A stretch of 64,000 nt of DNA from Juglans regia (GCF_001411555.2 NC_049910.1:30723150-30787149); one strand, 5' to 3'. Shown: positions 45,290-57,267, counted from the stretch's first letter. Translations and numbers: made by a program. Notes: generated from the sequence alone by a model not told the origin.

Positions 45290-45960
45290 TCTCGCATCAC
45301 TGTATACCGTGATGGAATGGGAAATCGTGGCTCAACAAAATTTAGAAACTTTTGAAAGCCTCTTTTCTCGATTGTGGTAAATGGCATCTTATCAGTAATT
45401 ATCATCTCTGCAAGCATGTCCTTCAACATCTTCTCACTGTATTGAGGGATGACCAATTTCTTAGTCTGTGTACCATCAGTGGCTGTAGAAGTTTGGTAAC
45501 TGAGGTTGGTCTGATCAGTGGCTTGCAATCCCTTCGCTATCTTATATCGTTGGCAACCATTTAGATGTGCTATTAACACACTGGTACCTTGCTTCTTCGA
45601 ATGGTATCCACAAAGTGATCCACAGTAATGTCATCTTGCTACTAGGTTCGCAATATCACCAGGAATTTTGGTGAAATGCTCCTATGTCCACGACCTCTTT
45701 TTAGAAGGTCATGGTGGTTGATCTTGCCCAATGGGCATCTCCTCCTCTTCGTTCAACATATCCTCATCCTCTATAACAACTGGGAGTGGGAGTCGACTAC
45801 TCACACAAGATGTAGCTGCTCTAGATGTAGCTGCTCTAGATGTAGCTGCCCTAGATGTGGCTCTAGGGGTGGAAGTACCCACCGGTGTAGGAGTTGTAGC
45901 ATTGGCATCCGCCACATCCCCTTGTGGACGATCATCCCCACTATGTCTAGGATCCATATC
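45250..45960 (-). pseudogene. hAT transposase N-terminus with BED zinc finger
   Basis: A possible intron acceptor (ttttttcag on the minus strand) precedes ATG 45957. The first 82 codons (MDPRHSGDDRPQG...) include a Thr/Ser/Arg/Ala repeat and an acidic stretch. The BED finger follows in frame (PSKKRSWT..HFTKIPGD, HYCGSLCGYHSKK and VLIAHLNGC), but three stops interrupt it: after GQDQPP (about 45708-45710), at 45682-45684 and at 45631-45633. The last replaces the first zinc-binding Cys. Downstream the frame is open to about 45290 (FLNFVEPRFPIPSRYTVMRD). BED fingers bind transposon ends. Confidence 0.8.
45803..45866. repeat. 15-bp tandem repeat in transposase N-terminus
   Basis: gatgtagctgctcta repeated about four times, the last diverged. 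On the minus strand it encodes a repeated TSRAA pentapeptide. Confidence 0.9.
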
Positions 45961-46090
45961 ACAATCAATGAAGCTGAAAAAATTAAATTAGAAGCAAAAA
46001 TTAGTTTAAAAATAAACTAGGCTATTGTATTATACAATAGGACATGTATTATTGTATTATAATATATTATTGTATCGATGTGTTATTACA

Positions 46091-46432
46091 TCGAGGTCCG
46101 GTTGACGTGCGCTCGACTCAGCGGAACCCATCCAGAGAGGTTCGCTCGACGTGCGCTCGAAGTGGCGCTCGAGCAGAACCCATCTAGAGAGGTTCACTCG
46201 ATGTGCGCTCGACGTGTGCTCGAGCAGAAGCCATATAGAGAGGTTCGCTCGACGTGCGCTCGACGTGGCGCTCGAGCAGAACCCATCCAGAAAGGTTCGC
46301 TCGACGTGCGCTCGAAGTGGCGCTCGAGCAGAACTCATACAGAGAGGTTTGCTCGATGTGCGCTCGACGTGGCGCTCGAGCAGAACTCTTCCAGAGAGGT
46401 TCGCTCGACGTGAGCTCGACATATCGCTCGAG
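46091..46432. repeat. 52-bp tandem array
   Basis: About six and a half units. The landmark agaNaggtt starts at 46134, 46186, 46237, 46289, 46341 and 46393, giving a period of 51 or 52 bp. Each unit contains ttcgctcgacgtgcgctcga and ggcgctcgagcagaac, with near-palindromic ctcgag cores. It is much richer in CpG than the surrounding DNA. It lies upstream of the transposase gene inside the hAT element. Confidence 0.92.
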
Positions 46433-47151
46433 CCAATGTTCAATACAACGTGCGCTCGACTTGCGCTCGACACCTCACTCGAGCGCAAGTCTTCAATACA
46501 ATGTAAAATTCAGGATTTTGAGCGCCGTGTTGGGACTATATTGAATATTCAATACAACCAATTCGCAAGAATCACAACTGCTGGCTCCAATTCATAAGAG
46601 ACGTGCATGAATTAAATTTAGGGCTCATAACCTTACTCTCACCGTAGGTGGAAGCTGAACAGAGGATCAACGAGGAACGGTGGCAAGGAGGAGCAACGAC
46701 GAACGGCGGCACGCTGGCAAGAAAGACACGAGACGTGAGGCGCGAGACGGCTTCACAGTTCACTGGTTCAGTGAGACGAGAGAGAGAAGGGAGAAGGAAG
46801 AAGGAAGCAGAAGAAGGAAGAAGAACTGAAGAAGGAAGAAGAAAGGGGGGACAGGGGACCTGGGGCTGCGTTTTGGAGGGTATTTAAATATGAAACGACG
46901 CCGTTCCATATTAAGTGGAACAGTGTCGTTCAAATTTTTTTTTTAAACCCAACTGTAAAACGACGTCGTTTTACAGCTGGGTTTAAAAAAAAATTCGGAG
47001 TCGGAGTCGGAGCTACAAGGAGCTCCGACTCCGAATAGTTATTCGGAGCTATTCCGAATTCCGACTCCGAATTCTGACAACTCCGACTCCGTCGGAGCAG
47101 AAGTCGAACGAAGTCAAAATTCTCAAAATTTTGCACACCCCTAGTTACTCG

Positions 47152-47713
47152 TCCTTAATTAAAGCCATATCGTAGGGAAACATAAGCAACTTCTCTAATT
47201 TTCTCTTTGAGAAATGCTTGGGATTCCCATAATGGCCCAAGCATTTCTCCCGTTTATATTTTTATTTTTATTTTTGTTTTTTTTTACTTAGTGAATAAGT
47301 AAGTATTTTTTTATTAATATTGTGAATTTTTTTAAAAAATATTTAAGAATATGAAAAAATTGAGTAAGAAAATAAAAAATAAATATAAAAAATGAAATGG
47401 TCTTTGTCGGTTGCCATACTCGTGGGTGTAGCACGGCTCTTTCCCTTTTCCGAAATTGTTTCATTTCATGACTTTTGTTCCAAACCTGGCTAAAACTCAC
47501 CTACACCTCTCCTCCTTGAATTCTGTCCAAGAATAATACTGGGTAACTTTTTCTTATATGAGTATGTAATAATTTATTTTACAAATCGGGACATATCTAT
47601 ATTTCGGTGACTTTAAGAACGATTTCTCAGTTTGTTGTTTAAAAGTGAATGTTTTAATAGATAATTCATAATTTTGGCATTCTGTTAACTGTTAGACAGT
47701 TTTTAAACACAAT
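47152..47713. other. Intergenic DNA with hairpin and dispersed repeat
   Basis: gagaaatgcttggg at 47209-47222 and cccaagcatttctc at 47237-47250 form a perfect 14-bp hairpin. 47280-47450 shares ordered blocks with 41835-41990. No gene. Confidence 0.6.
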
Positions 47714-47905
47714 TGAGGTAGGATTTGGATAGTGAATTAAAATGAGCTAAGTTGATATGAAAGTTAAAATTTGAATAAAATATTATTTTTGAATATTATT
47801 AATTTATTATTATTCTTAGATTTTTAAAAAAATTAAATTGTTTATTATATTTTATATAAAAATTTAAGAAAATTATAATTATTAGAAAATGAGTTGAAAT
47901 ATTTT
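47714..47905. repeat. MITE, GAGATGA family
   Basis: aggatttggatagtgaat, then gaaagttaaaatttgaataa, then taaattgtttattatatttt and gaaaatgagttgaaat. The left end is typical but the right end is eroded. Confidence 0.6.
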
Positions 47906-47907
47906 TT

Positions 47908-48075
47908 GAGTAATGTTACATACAGTCGTGGAATGCGTAAGCGCCGTGCAGTCGCTTTGAAAAAGAATGAAGTCTACTATTAAAAAAATTTTTTTATGTG
48001 AATCTCATATATATTCACTTTTTTCAAAATAATTGCGCGACGTTTACACATTTACGATTGCAATTATTATTTCTC
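47908..48075. repeat. Small dispersed repeat, GCGC/CGATT family (copy 3)
   Basis: Blocks atacagtcgtggaatgcgta, gccgtgcagtcgctttgaaa, then gaagtctactattaaaa, tttttatgtgaatctcata, and cgattgcaattatt, in the same order as 14405-14590. It directly follows the MITE 47714-47905. Confidence 0.65.
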
Positions 48076-48696
48076 ATATTTTTTATCCAAATCTAACTTA
48101 AATGCCCACGGTGGGATGACCTCACCTCTTACGTGGATTGATGGTGATCTGCTTGACATTCTCATTTATAGCTTGTTTAATTATAAATAATAATAAATAA
48201 ATCAGTATTTACTTGATTCAACACTTAGATTACGCCAGATATTTTGAGATAAATTATAATTTATCTCCATCTTTTATAGTCTATCTCTTTACTTTATGTC
48301 TTATCTTATGACTTTATGTTTCATCCCGTTGCTTTATGTCTTTTTTATCTAATTTTAAGTTACATCATTGTTTTGTCATGTCTTGAAAAACTCTCCCTTC
48401 CTTCGTTTTTCTATTATGAAAAATTTTATTTATCATCTTTACATAATCACACATCATAAATATTTTTTTTGTTTTTTTATGTTTTTTTTCTATTAACAAA
48501 TATGTGGTATGTAGATGATGAGTATAAGAACTTAATTAATTTAAGAAAAATAAATAAAATATTAAAAAATAAATAAAATATTAAAAAATAAATAAAATAA
48601 AAATTAAGTATGATGTATGGTATATAAGATGATGAATAGTATAACTCCTCTCTATTCAGCCTTCAATCTTTATGGGCTCTTTGTCGGGCTTATAAA
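48076..48696. other. Intergenic AT-rich DNA
   Basis: No gene. Contains a short aaataaaatattaaaa tandem repeat (48550-48600, unit about 18 bp, three copies). Confidence 0.5.
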
Positions 48697-49694
48697 TTTT
48701 TTTTATAAGTAAAAGATTGTATTAATAATAATAGGCTTAGCTCAAATATACAAGAAAATATATCCGAGTTAACGCCTATCTAGGATGAAGAAAAAGAAAC
48801 AAAAAAGTCAAGAAGGCCAAGGCCATTAAAATCTATAGCCCATAAAAATAATGTTCTAACAAAAAGTGATCTAAGTTCCTCTATAGAGCGTTCTTTGTCT
48901 TCAAACGTCAGATCATTTCACTCCTACCATAAGCACCACAGGATGCAAATAGACACTATTTTCCACATAGCTGTGATTTGCGGAGCACCTCCTAGATTTG
49001 TACAACTGGCCAAGAACTCAATCACTGTGGCATGTAAGATCCAAGCTAGCTCTAACTTGTAGATGACACTATCCCATACTACTCTAGCAACCTCACAATG
49101 CTATAAAAGATGATCCAAAGTCTCACCACTTTTCTTACACATACAACACCAGTTTTACTATGATCACCCCTCGTTTCCATAAGTTGTCCATTGTCAAAAT
49201 CCTACCCAAAGAGGTTGACAAAAAAAAAATGTCGCTTTAGAAGGTGCCCTATTTCACCAAATCATCTTCCATGGGAATTGATAGTCCTACAATTGTGTGA
49301 TAGACTTATAGAAAGAGCGAATCGAGAATATGTCTTTACCTATGGTTATCCACCACAACCTATCAGCTCCTTGAATGTTCGGTCTCATGGAGTATAGAAG
49401 ACGAAAAGAATCCTCAAAACTACCAATTTCCCAATCTTGGGTAGCCCTATAGTTCACGTTCCACTAGACTTGATCCCCAGATATCACCTAACATCAACCA
49501 CTAAAGCTTCGTTTTAACAAAAAATCTTGAAAACTGAAAGGAATGAATCTTTAAGGACGTTATCACCATACTATAGGTTGCTCCATAATTTAATTCTAGA
49601 ACCATCTCTCAATATAAGTCTAGTGTGACAGCTAAAAACCCATCATTCTCGTCGAATATGCATCCAAACTCCCACTCCATAAGTCCCACTCACC

Positions 49695-50315
49695 TCAATA
49701 GTACTCCAACCCCCCCCCCCCCACGCGCGCCCCCACACCTCTGTATTTAAGGTCAATCACCGACTTCCATAGAGTTTCTGGTTCCATGGTATATCTCCAC
49801 AACCATTTTCCAAGTAAAGCCTTATTAAAGATCAGCAAATTTCTGATTCCCAACCCGCCAGAAGAAATAGGAGAGCATACCTTATCCCACTTAACTAGGT
49901 GGAATTTGAATTCATCCCCCATACCACTCCAAAGAAAATCATGGTGCAATTTCTCAATCTGAGTCGCCACTCTTGCAGGAATTGGGAATAGTAATAAGAA
50001 ATACATTGGTATATTAGCCAAAGTGCTTTTGATTAAGGTGATCCGACCACCTTTCGATAAGTACAATCTCTTCCAACAAGTTAATCTACGTTCAATCTTC
50101 TCAATCATGGTATCCCCAAATTGATTTAGCCCATGATGCTGCCCCAATGGAAGACCAAGGTAATTCATTGGAAGAGAGAAAACCTTATATCCAAGAATGT
50201 TAGCCAATTGTTGGATGTTGCAAATATTACCAACTGACACTAACTCTGATTTGTCGAAATTCACTTTCAAACTAGATGTCACTTCAAAACAAAGTAAGAG
50301 AGCCCTCATGCCCAT
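49695..50315 (-). pseudogene. LINE reverse transcriptase thumb region (206 codons open)
   Basis: SLKVNFDKSELVSVGNI, LPMNYLGLPLG, IERRLTCWKRLYLSKGGRIT and SSGGLGIRNLLIFNKALLGK are the conserved blocks after the catalytic palm. The frame stays open for 206 codons, ending in a glycine-rich stretch encoded by the C-rich run at 49711-49735. The zf-RVT part continues to about 48900 in broken frames. Confidence 0.8.
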
Positions 50316-51200
50316 ATCTAGTTTTGTTTTGCCTTACAAAAAGTCAATGTATCATATGTAAACAATAAGTGAGAAATGTTAAGAGTATCCCTATTGGGGT
50401 CACCAAACAAGAAACTAGTCACAAAACCACTATTAACCAAGGCCAAGATCATTCTACTAAGCGCCTCCATAACTATGACAAATAAAAGTGGAGACAAAAG
50501 ATCCCATTGTCTTAAGCCTCACGAGTTGTTAAAGAATCCAACTGGACTACCATTTACTAACACTAAAAACTCCATCATTAAGATGCACCATCTGATCCAC
50601 GAACACCATCTCTCCCCAAATCCACACCTCCCAAGCAAGTAAATTAAGAACTCCCAATTCACATAATCATAACCTTTTTACATATCTAATTTACATAAGA
50701 TCCCCTTATTGCTAGATTTTAATCTACTATCTAGGCATTTATTGGCAATGAGATCTGAGTTCAGAACTTGCCTACCCCTTACAAAAGCATTTTGGGGTTT
50801 CGAAATGATCTTTCCCAACACCTCCCCTAAACTACTTGTAAGCACCTTGGATATGATCTTACACACCCCATTTACAAGGCTAATGGGTCGATAATCTTTC
50901 ACTTCCGTTGCTCCAAGCTTCTTAGGGATAAGTGCAATAAAAGTGGCATTTAGACTTTTTTTAAATTTTGCAAAAAAAAAAAAAAAAATCATGAAACACT
51001 TTCATTAAATCCTCCTTTACCACATCCCAACATGTATGGAAAGAGAAACTATTAGGACCACGTGCTTTATTTTTAATCATTTTCCTCACCACACCATGAA
51101 CCTCCACCTCCTCAAAGGGTCTCTCCAACCAAGAAACACTCTGTGGATCTATGGACTCAAAAGTTAGTCCATTGACCATTGGCCGACATTCCACATGTTC
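50316..51200 (-). pseudogene. LINE reverse transcriptase fingers and palm
   Basis: [56 protein letters not shown] and GILCKLDM in one frame (50950-50680), with later palm blocks in other frames. In the position of the F/YADD catalytic box the translation reads LLFTYDTLTFC (about 50368-50340), so the first catalytic Asp of the pair is a Tyr. The upstream part has a RPFEEVEVHGVV..M..NKARGP block. Inactive. Confidence 0.8.
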
Positions 51201-52420
51201 ACTAAGTAAGTGTTAAAAAAAAAATCAACAACATGCTTTCAAGTCATATTAGTCTCTATATTAGCCACATCATCTATATTCAGCATTTCAACGGTATTAG
51301 TTCTCCTATGAGAATTGGCCACTCTATGGAAGGACTTTGTACTTCGATTGCCTTCTTTAAACCACAATGCTATTTTTTGCACCAAGAGATCTCCTCCAAT
51401 AATATAACCCTCTCTAATTCTGACACTAGTTTTGCCTTCTCAGATGACTCTTCCAAGGAAAGGACCCGGCCCTCCTGCATCATTTCTATTTCTTGTAACT
51501 CTCCCAACATAGACTTCTTCCAATCACCTATATAACCAAAGGACTGAGTATTCCAAAACTTTAAATCTTGTTTCAGAGCTTTCAGTTTACCTGCCAAAAT
51601 GAAACTAGGAGTACCATGAATCTGATATAAGGACCACCATTGCCTAATCCTATCCACAAAGCTTTCAGTTTTCAGCCATATATTTTTGAATTTAAAATAC
51701 CGACGCCCTCGTTGAATCCCACCACAATCTAGCGAGATAAGAAAGTGATATGTACACATGTGAGGAAGCCTCTTTTGACATAGATCAGGATAGTGGCTTT
51801 CTCACTCTGACGAGACTAAAAATATATTCATTCTAGACCACATATATTGGACCATGTAAATGCTCCACCAATGAGAGGAAGATCCACCAATCTCAAATAA
51901 AAAATACACTCCAAAAATTTCATAATTGTAGGTTGCATCCTACTTTCTCCTGACCTTTCGCTTTGGAGCCTTATAATATTAAAATCACTGCCTATGCACC
52001 ATGGTGTGTCCCACCAACTATGAACTTTTGCTATTTCCTCCCATAGAAGTCTTTTATTGCTAACTGAGTTCGGCTCATAAATACCAGCAAACGCCTACAA
52101 AAAATTTTCTTCAACATTCTTGAAGTAACATGCCACTGTGTACTGCCCAATGAATCCCTCCATTTTCTCTGCCACTCTTCTATCCCACATAAATAACATA
52201 CCTCCTGAAACCCCATCATGTGCTAAGTAAGCCCAATTCACATAGGTACATCTCCATAATTTCGAATTTCTTGTAATAAGTTTCAGCTTGGTTTCTTGTA
52301 AACACACTATGTCCGACTTCCACTCACGAAGCAAGTTTTTCACCTGAAGATGCTTATTGGCCTCGTTGAGTCCTCAGACATTCCAAGAAATAATCATGGG
52401 CTTCATAAAGATGGTATTAT
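51201..52420 (-). pseudogene. LINE endonuclease and linker
   Basis: It starts near 52400 with MIISWNV, a stop, and GLNEANKH. Then WKSDIVCLQETKLKLI (catalytic Glu in QETK), GVSGGMLFMWDRR and a stretch to VACYFKN. Later parts around 51759-51370 encode RYFKFKNIWLKTESFVDRIR, matching the linker (F.FEN.WL....F...V..WW). Several frame changes. Confidence 0.8.
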
Positions 52421-52791
52421 TCATTTCCCTTTGGCTCTTTCTTTGCTTGAGCTACCCACATAATTTAGAGATCAAGTTAATCTCTTGAGCTCCCTCTATT
52501 TTTTAGAACTTGATTTGTTTTGTTGAAACATGTTTATCTTCAATGGTTGTGAGCAAAGCCATGAATTTTTTTTTTTCAAAACCCTCGCATTCAAGCGCCA
52601 CACAATGTTGTATTTCCTTCGCCTTGTGTAAAACCCAATTAGAGACACTGTACTGACTTGGCAGAAGGCAGTTCAAGGGTAATAACTCCCCAACCATATC
52701 TATCACGTCTCTGGGTGTCCACTGTGACTTCAATGGCAACCCCATCTTTTCCTCAATACAGTTCGACCTACCATCCCATTCAAAGAGGTCG
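52421..52791 (-). pseudogene. LINE frame upstream of endonuclease, proximal part
   Basis: MGLPLKSQWTPRDVIDMVGE through HKAKEIQHCVALECEGFEKK to a TTIEDKH block, 80 codons. This frame precedes the endonuclease in a subgroup of plant LINEs; its function is not known to me. Its beginning lies beyond the hAT insertion at 57046-57258. Confidence 0.55.
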
Positions 52792-52799
52792 GTTATAGG

Positions 52800-55700
52800 T
52801 AGGGGTGGGCAACGGGGCCCCGCACCTTACTGCCCCACCCCTGTCCAGCTCTCCCAGCATGGGCAGGGTGGATCCTCATGCAGCTAGATGAGGGAGGTGG
52901 GTGGCCCCGTCTGCATTTGGCCCCCTAGTGTACGTCGTCTACTCCGTCACCATCTGTCTGGATCTCCGTCACTGAAGGTAAGTTTTAATTCGATAATCGA
53001 TTCATTTTATTTTGTCTTTTTATTGAGTTATGGAGATTGGAGGAAGAATGAGATTAGATGGAGGAGTTGGAGGATGGCATTGTGTCATTGTGAATTGTGT
53101 GATGTGGATAATCGATTTGTGTATGAGTTTTGATGTTAGTGTTATTTTTTGTGTAATTTTATGACTTTAGGGTTTCAGATTGGAACCCAAAATTAGTTTA
53201 GGGCTTCAACCTAAAACCGCTGATTATGTTAATCTTGAAACCCCTAAATTAATTTAGGATTCCAATCCGAAAACCTAAATTAATTAGGGACACTTTAAGT
53301 TACAATTGATTTGAAAATTGTTGGGTTGTTCTATGAGTATATTAACTGATTCAAAAATTGAAAATTGATTTGAATACATACAATTGGTTTGAAAATTGCT
53401 GAAGATATTAATTGGTGAAAAATGCTAAAAATTGTGGAATATGCAATTGATTTTAAAATTGTTGAATATATTAATTGAATACATACAATTGATTTGAAAA
53501 TTAATTTAGGGAAACCCTAAAATAATTTAGGGGATGCATGCATGTATGGGTTGTTTACATAATATTGTCATGATCATTAGATAATACTTGTTTGCTGAAT
53601 ATATTAAATGAGAAGTTGAGTCATGCTTGGATCTCTTGTTTGCTTATTTGTTTTGTATTTAGAAAAGAGAAACAATTTGCATGCATCTTACCAACATGTA
53701 CTTGTGCATGGTTTTGATTGTTGTCAGTTTTTGCTATGGTGTTGATGTGAATCTGTGATGTTTTGATTGATGTTATGGTGTGAATCTGTGATGTTTTGAT
53801 TGATGACGTGGTGTGAATCTATGATGTTTTGATTGATGTTGTGGTGTTTATGTTAGTGGTATGTTTTCATTTCAGATTTTTGACTATTTTGGGGAATGTC
53901 TATTCTGTCATATTTTAGTGATGACTCTCCTATCCCTACACCAACACCTACCCCTACACCTGCCACTACCCCTATGGACTCTAGTCCTACCCCTACGGAG
54001 ACGGAACCTTGCCCTGCCCACAAGCCCACACAAAGCAAAAAATCAGTTTCCATAATTTGGTCTCACTTTACTAAACTAGAGGGTGGTGACCCCAATAACC
54101 TATAAGCAAGGTGTAACCATTGTGGTAAAGTCTATGGATGTCACTATAAAAAATATGGTACATCTTAATTAAATGTGCACTTAGAATAACAATGCAAAAA
54201 GAGTCTAATATTAAAATCTTTATAAGTGAAGAGTCAATTTAGACTAGAAATTGGACTAAAACAATGGTGGATGAGAGTAGTAGGGGTTCAACGTTGAAGG
54301 GATATACTAAGTATGATCCCAATGAGTGTAGAAGAAAGTTAGCTCATATGATGATCATGGACGAGCTACATTTTTCAGTTTATGGAGGGGAGAGGATTCC
54401 AAGAATATTCTAATTACTTGGAACCTAGATTTAATCTTCCTTATCACCACAAAAAAGGATATTAAAAAACATTACAAGAAATAGAAAGATTTATTGAGGG
54501 GTCAATTGGTGAGTCAAGTTTGCCTCACTAACGATACTTGAACATCTGTCCATCATTATAATTACATGTCTTTTATTGTGCATTTTAGTGAATTTCTTAT
54601 TGTGATTTGACACTACAAAAAAACAATAGTAAATGTTTGTGAATTTCTGATCACAAGGGTGAGACGATTCTGGAAGCATTAGTGGCCACAATAAAAGAGT
54701 GGGGGATGGCATGGGTTTTGATAGTTACAGTTGATAATGTCTCGTCTAACGATGTCGTTTTGAGACATCTTAAGACTTATCTTAGAGAGGCAAATAATAC
54801 AATCTAGGGTGGTGGTTGTTTGTTGTTAGATGTACTGCATATATTCTGAATTTAATTGTCATTGATGGTTTGAAAGATCTTGATGACTTGGTTGCTTGAG
54901 TCAGAATGGCTATGACATTTGTGAGATCTTCTCCTGCTAGATTGGAGAAATTAAAGGCCATTATGAGGAATGCGGGCATAATATCCAAGAAGAGCCTTTG
55001 TACTGATGTTCATACAAGATGAAACTCAACCTTCTTGATGTTGGAAGCTGTCCAAGAATATAAAGCGGCCTTCGCATTATTGGGTGATGAAAACATTCAA
55101 TATGTCAAATATTTTGATGAGCTCATGGGATTAGGGAAGCCTATTGATGATGATTGAGAGGTTGTTGCTACTTTTGTAGATTTTTAAAGGCTTTTCTACG
55201 AGGTCACATTAAGCCTATCTAATTCTTTGTACCCTACATCCAATGATTTCTATCTACAAATATATAAGATGAAAGAAGAATTTGATGAAATATGTAGGGG
55301 TGACTATATTAGGATGCGAGAGATGTCATTGATGATAATGGTCAAATATAACAAGTATTGGAGAGATTTGAGTAGGCTAAATATTTTGTTATATATGGTT
55401 ATTGCTCTTGACCCCCTGATCAAGATTGATGGTATGATATATGGTTTGAGACTTGTGCATAGGAACACATGTGCTAAGCTTATTTGGACAAGGTTAGAGA
55501 AACCATTTGGTAAATTGTTTAATGAGTTTAGTGTGATCAGGGGTTGGTACTGCAACTACACCTATCCCCCCAAGCACCTCCTCCAAAAGTCGGGATAGGA
55601 AAAAGCGTAGGTTGCTATGGGGTAAGGGATTGGAGCAGAACTCCTGCTAGTCCGTCAATCTACGGAGGTTCAATCAGAGGTAGAAAGATATTTGGCAATG

Positions 55701-57037
55701 AAACTTCACCCATAAACACGAGACTTTGACAGCCCACTGCTGTGAAGTAGAAGACCAATGCCGTGAAATATCCCGTCATTAGATAGATAGCCCGCAGTAT
55801 TTTAGTCATTTCTGTTAGCACCGTTGCCTTAGAGTCGACCTTTAGTATTAGAGGGCACATATTGGATCCATTCCAGAGTTCATTGTCTGCTATCATTGTG
55901 GAGGCATTGATTTGCACGTAAAATTCGATCAACAGGATGGAAATTCATGTTTCAAATATTCTTGACTTTAAGGAGACCAACGAGAAGGAGGGTGATGATC
56001 AGTCTGGAACTGGTAATTGTTGATTTTATTTTATTATTTTGATTTATTTATCTTCATTTCATTGGTATTAATTTAAAATTTAATTGTTGTTGCAATAAAT
56101 GAGACGACGTATACCTCCGCTGCAGTATGACTTCGTGGTATTGGACCCACCATTGCCATTTGTCATTGGTTTGTACAATTTGTATTGTCCTTTAATTATT
56201 TTTTGCATTCATATAATTTTTGGAATCTATTGTTTTTCTTGTATTCTTTTAGCTTTTATATAATCTTACTTCCATATGCTCATTGCTCAATCCTAATCCC
56301 AAGCCCAAGGACCAAATAATCTATTCTCATCTTGATCCTCATCTCATCATGGTTAGTCAGATTTTAGTTTATAATTTTTTCATTTCTAATATATGTTTGT
56401 AATTTTGATTTTTGTTTCTTGTTCGTAATTCTAATTTATTTTCCTATTAAATTTTTAATATTTTAGGTTTTAAGATCTCACAGTCTCAGAACAGATAGCA
56501 CTAATTACATGTCTTTCCCACCCATGGCCACCCCAAATTTCAAACAGCTCACTTATTTGTATAGTTGTATTCAATGATTCACTTATTTGTAATGTTGCTA
56601 CAATGTCCTTTATATGTTTGTGATTTTGTAATTGTTTTATCTTAATTTGTATTATTATAATAGCTTAGTTATGAACTTATGATTATTAATTTATTACTCA
56701 GTACTTCTGTAGTTGGTTGCAACTTAGTAGTATATTTTTTTATTATTGTAAATTCTTTTTTTTTTTTTTTGTATTTGTATTTGTATTTTATTAGTTAACT
56801 TTTGGGCCCAAAATAGTTCTAGGCCATTTTGGGCCCATTACTATTTATGGGCCTAGAAACATGTTCTCGACGATGGCCCATTTGGGGGCTGACGGATTGG
56901 GTGACCGCCCCCACACCCCGATGCCCAGACGGGGTATCCTGCCCCCGCAGACCTGGGGTCGATGATGGGGTGGAAAACCCCACCCCCCGCCCAATATGGG
57001 GGCGGGGAGAGGGCTACCATGCTACCTGCACCCCTTA
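52800..57037 (+). mobile_element. hAT transposon with heavily decayed transposase, 4.2 kb
   Basis: It begins TAGGGGTGGGCAAC, ends TGCACCCCTTA, and is flanked by the perfect 8-bp duplication gttatagg (52792-52799 and 57038-57045). The ends are rich in ggggc and ccccgc motifs. The plus strand holds fragments of a hAT transposase from about 53900 to 55990. It interrupts the third LINE and so is younger than it. Confidence 0.9.
53896..55990 (+). pseudogene. hAT transposase remnant
   Basis: In order: a Thr-Pro repeat (PTPTPTPTPATTP, 53926-53970); a BED finger (SIIWSHFTKLEGGDPNN, then C.HCGKVYG and a GTS..N.H block, with stops); KGYTKYDPNECRRKLAHMMI (54300-54360); YILNLIVIDGLKDLDDL (54838-54890); FVRSSPARLEKLKAI; DVHTR.NSTFLMLEAVQEYK with a stop where Trp is expected; an open part 55227-55598 (MKEEFDEICRGDYIR to VIALDP); and a C-terminal hATC region (VSTVALESTFSIRGHILDPF) near 55810-55880. 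More than ten stops or shifts make it a clear pseudogene, more decayed than the copy at 43715-45960. Confidence 0.85.
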
Positions 57038-57045
57038 GTTATAGG

Positions 57046-57258
57046 CACTAACAACTGAGAAAGCCCCTCTGAGACTTCATCTGCATTCTCAACTTCAGTA
57101 AACAACATACGAGCCACTCTGAGATGCTGCGAAACCTTCACCAGCGAGGGCACCACCTGGGTCTCTGGTGAAGACTCTCCCTTGCTATCTATCGGCGTTG
57201 TCTGTCCTAGTTAGCCTTGGGATTTGACGTCTGATGGTGCAACATCGACGATATCCAT
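57046..57258 (-). pseudogene. LINE frame upstream of endonuclease, distal part with start codon
   Basis: ATG 57258 opens MDIVDVAPSDVKSQG, then a stop and a serine- and valine-rich stretch. Past the hAT insertion the frame continues at 52791. The Gypsy 5' LTR starts about 10 bp beyond this ATG, so the 5' untranslated region of the LINE has been separated from it. Confidence 0.5.
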
Positions 57259-57267
57259 TTTGGGTTT

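Larger units (their letters stand above)
42598..47143 (-). mobile_element. hAT transposon with decayed transposase, 4.5 kb
   Basis: It begins TAGGGGTGGGC, ends GCACACCCCTA, and is flanked by the perfect 8-bp duplication gttactcg (42590-42597 and 47144-47151). Both subterminal regions (42605-42850 and 46990-47105) are dense in tccgactccgac and ggagtcgga motifs. The minus strand carries a nearly complete hAT transposase gene (43735-45980) with stops and one frameshift, and a 52-bp tandem array lies upstream of the gene. It is the only hAT copy in the window with a mostly readable transposase. Confidence 0.92.
48697..57258 (-). mobile_element. LINE (third), split by a hAT insertion
   Basis: The 3' end on the minus strand is AATACAATCTTTTACTTAT followed by an A8 run (T8 at 48697-48704), the usual end of plant LINEs. 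Reading upstream come the zf-RVT region, reverse transcriptase, linker, endonuclease (from about 52400) and a short upstream frame that is interrupted by the hAT element 52800-57037 and begins at ATG 57258. About 4.3 kb of LINE remains. No target duplication could be found for its 5' side because the Gypsy element adjoins it. Confidence 0.85.

Noticed and set aside
46091..46597. Several overlapping Arg-rich frames, and a resemblance to a CRISPR array
   Set aside because: Open frames come from the 52-bp tandem array. There are no variable spacers between units, and the context is a plant transposon.
53926..53970. Thr-Pro repeat as a separate secreted or structural protein
   Set aside because: It lies in frame just ahead of a BED finger inside a hAT element and is best read as the variable N-terminus of the transposase.
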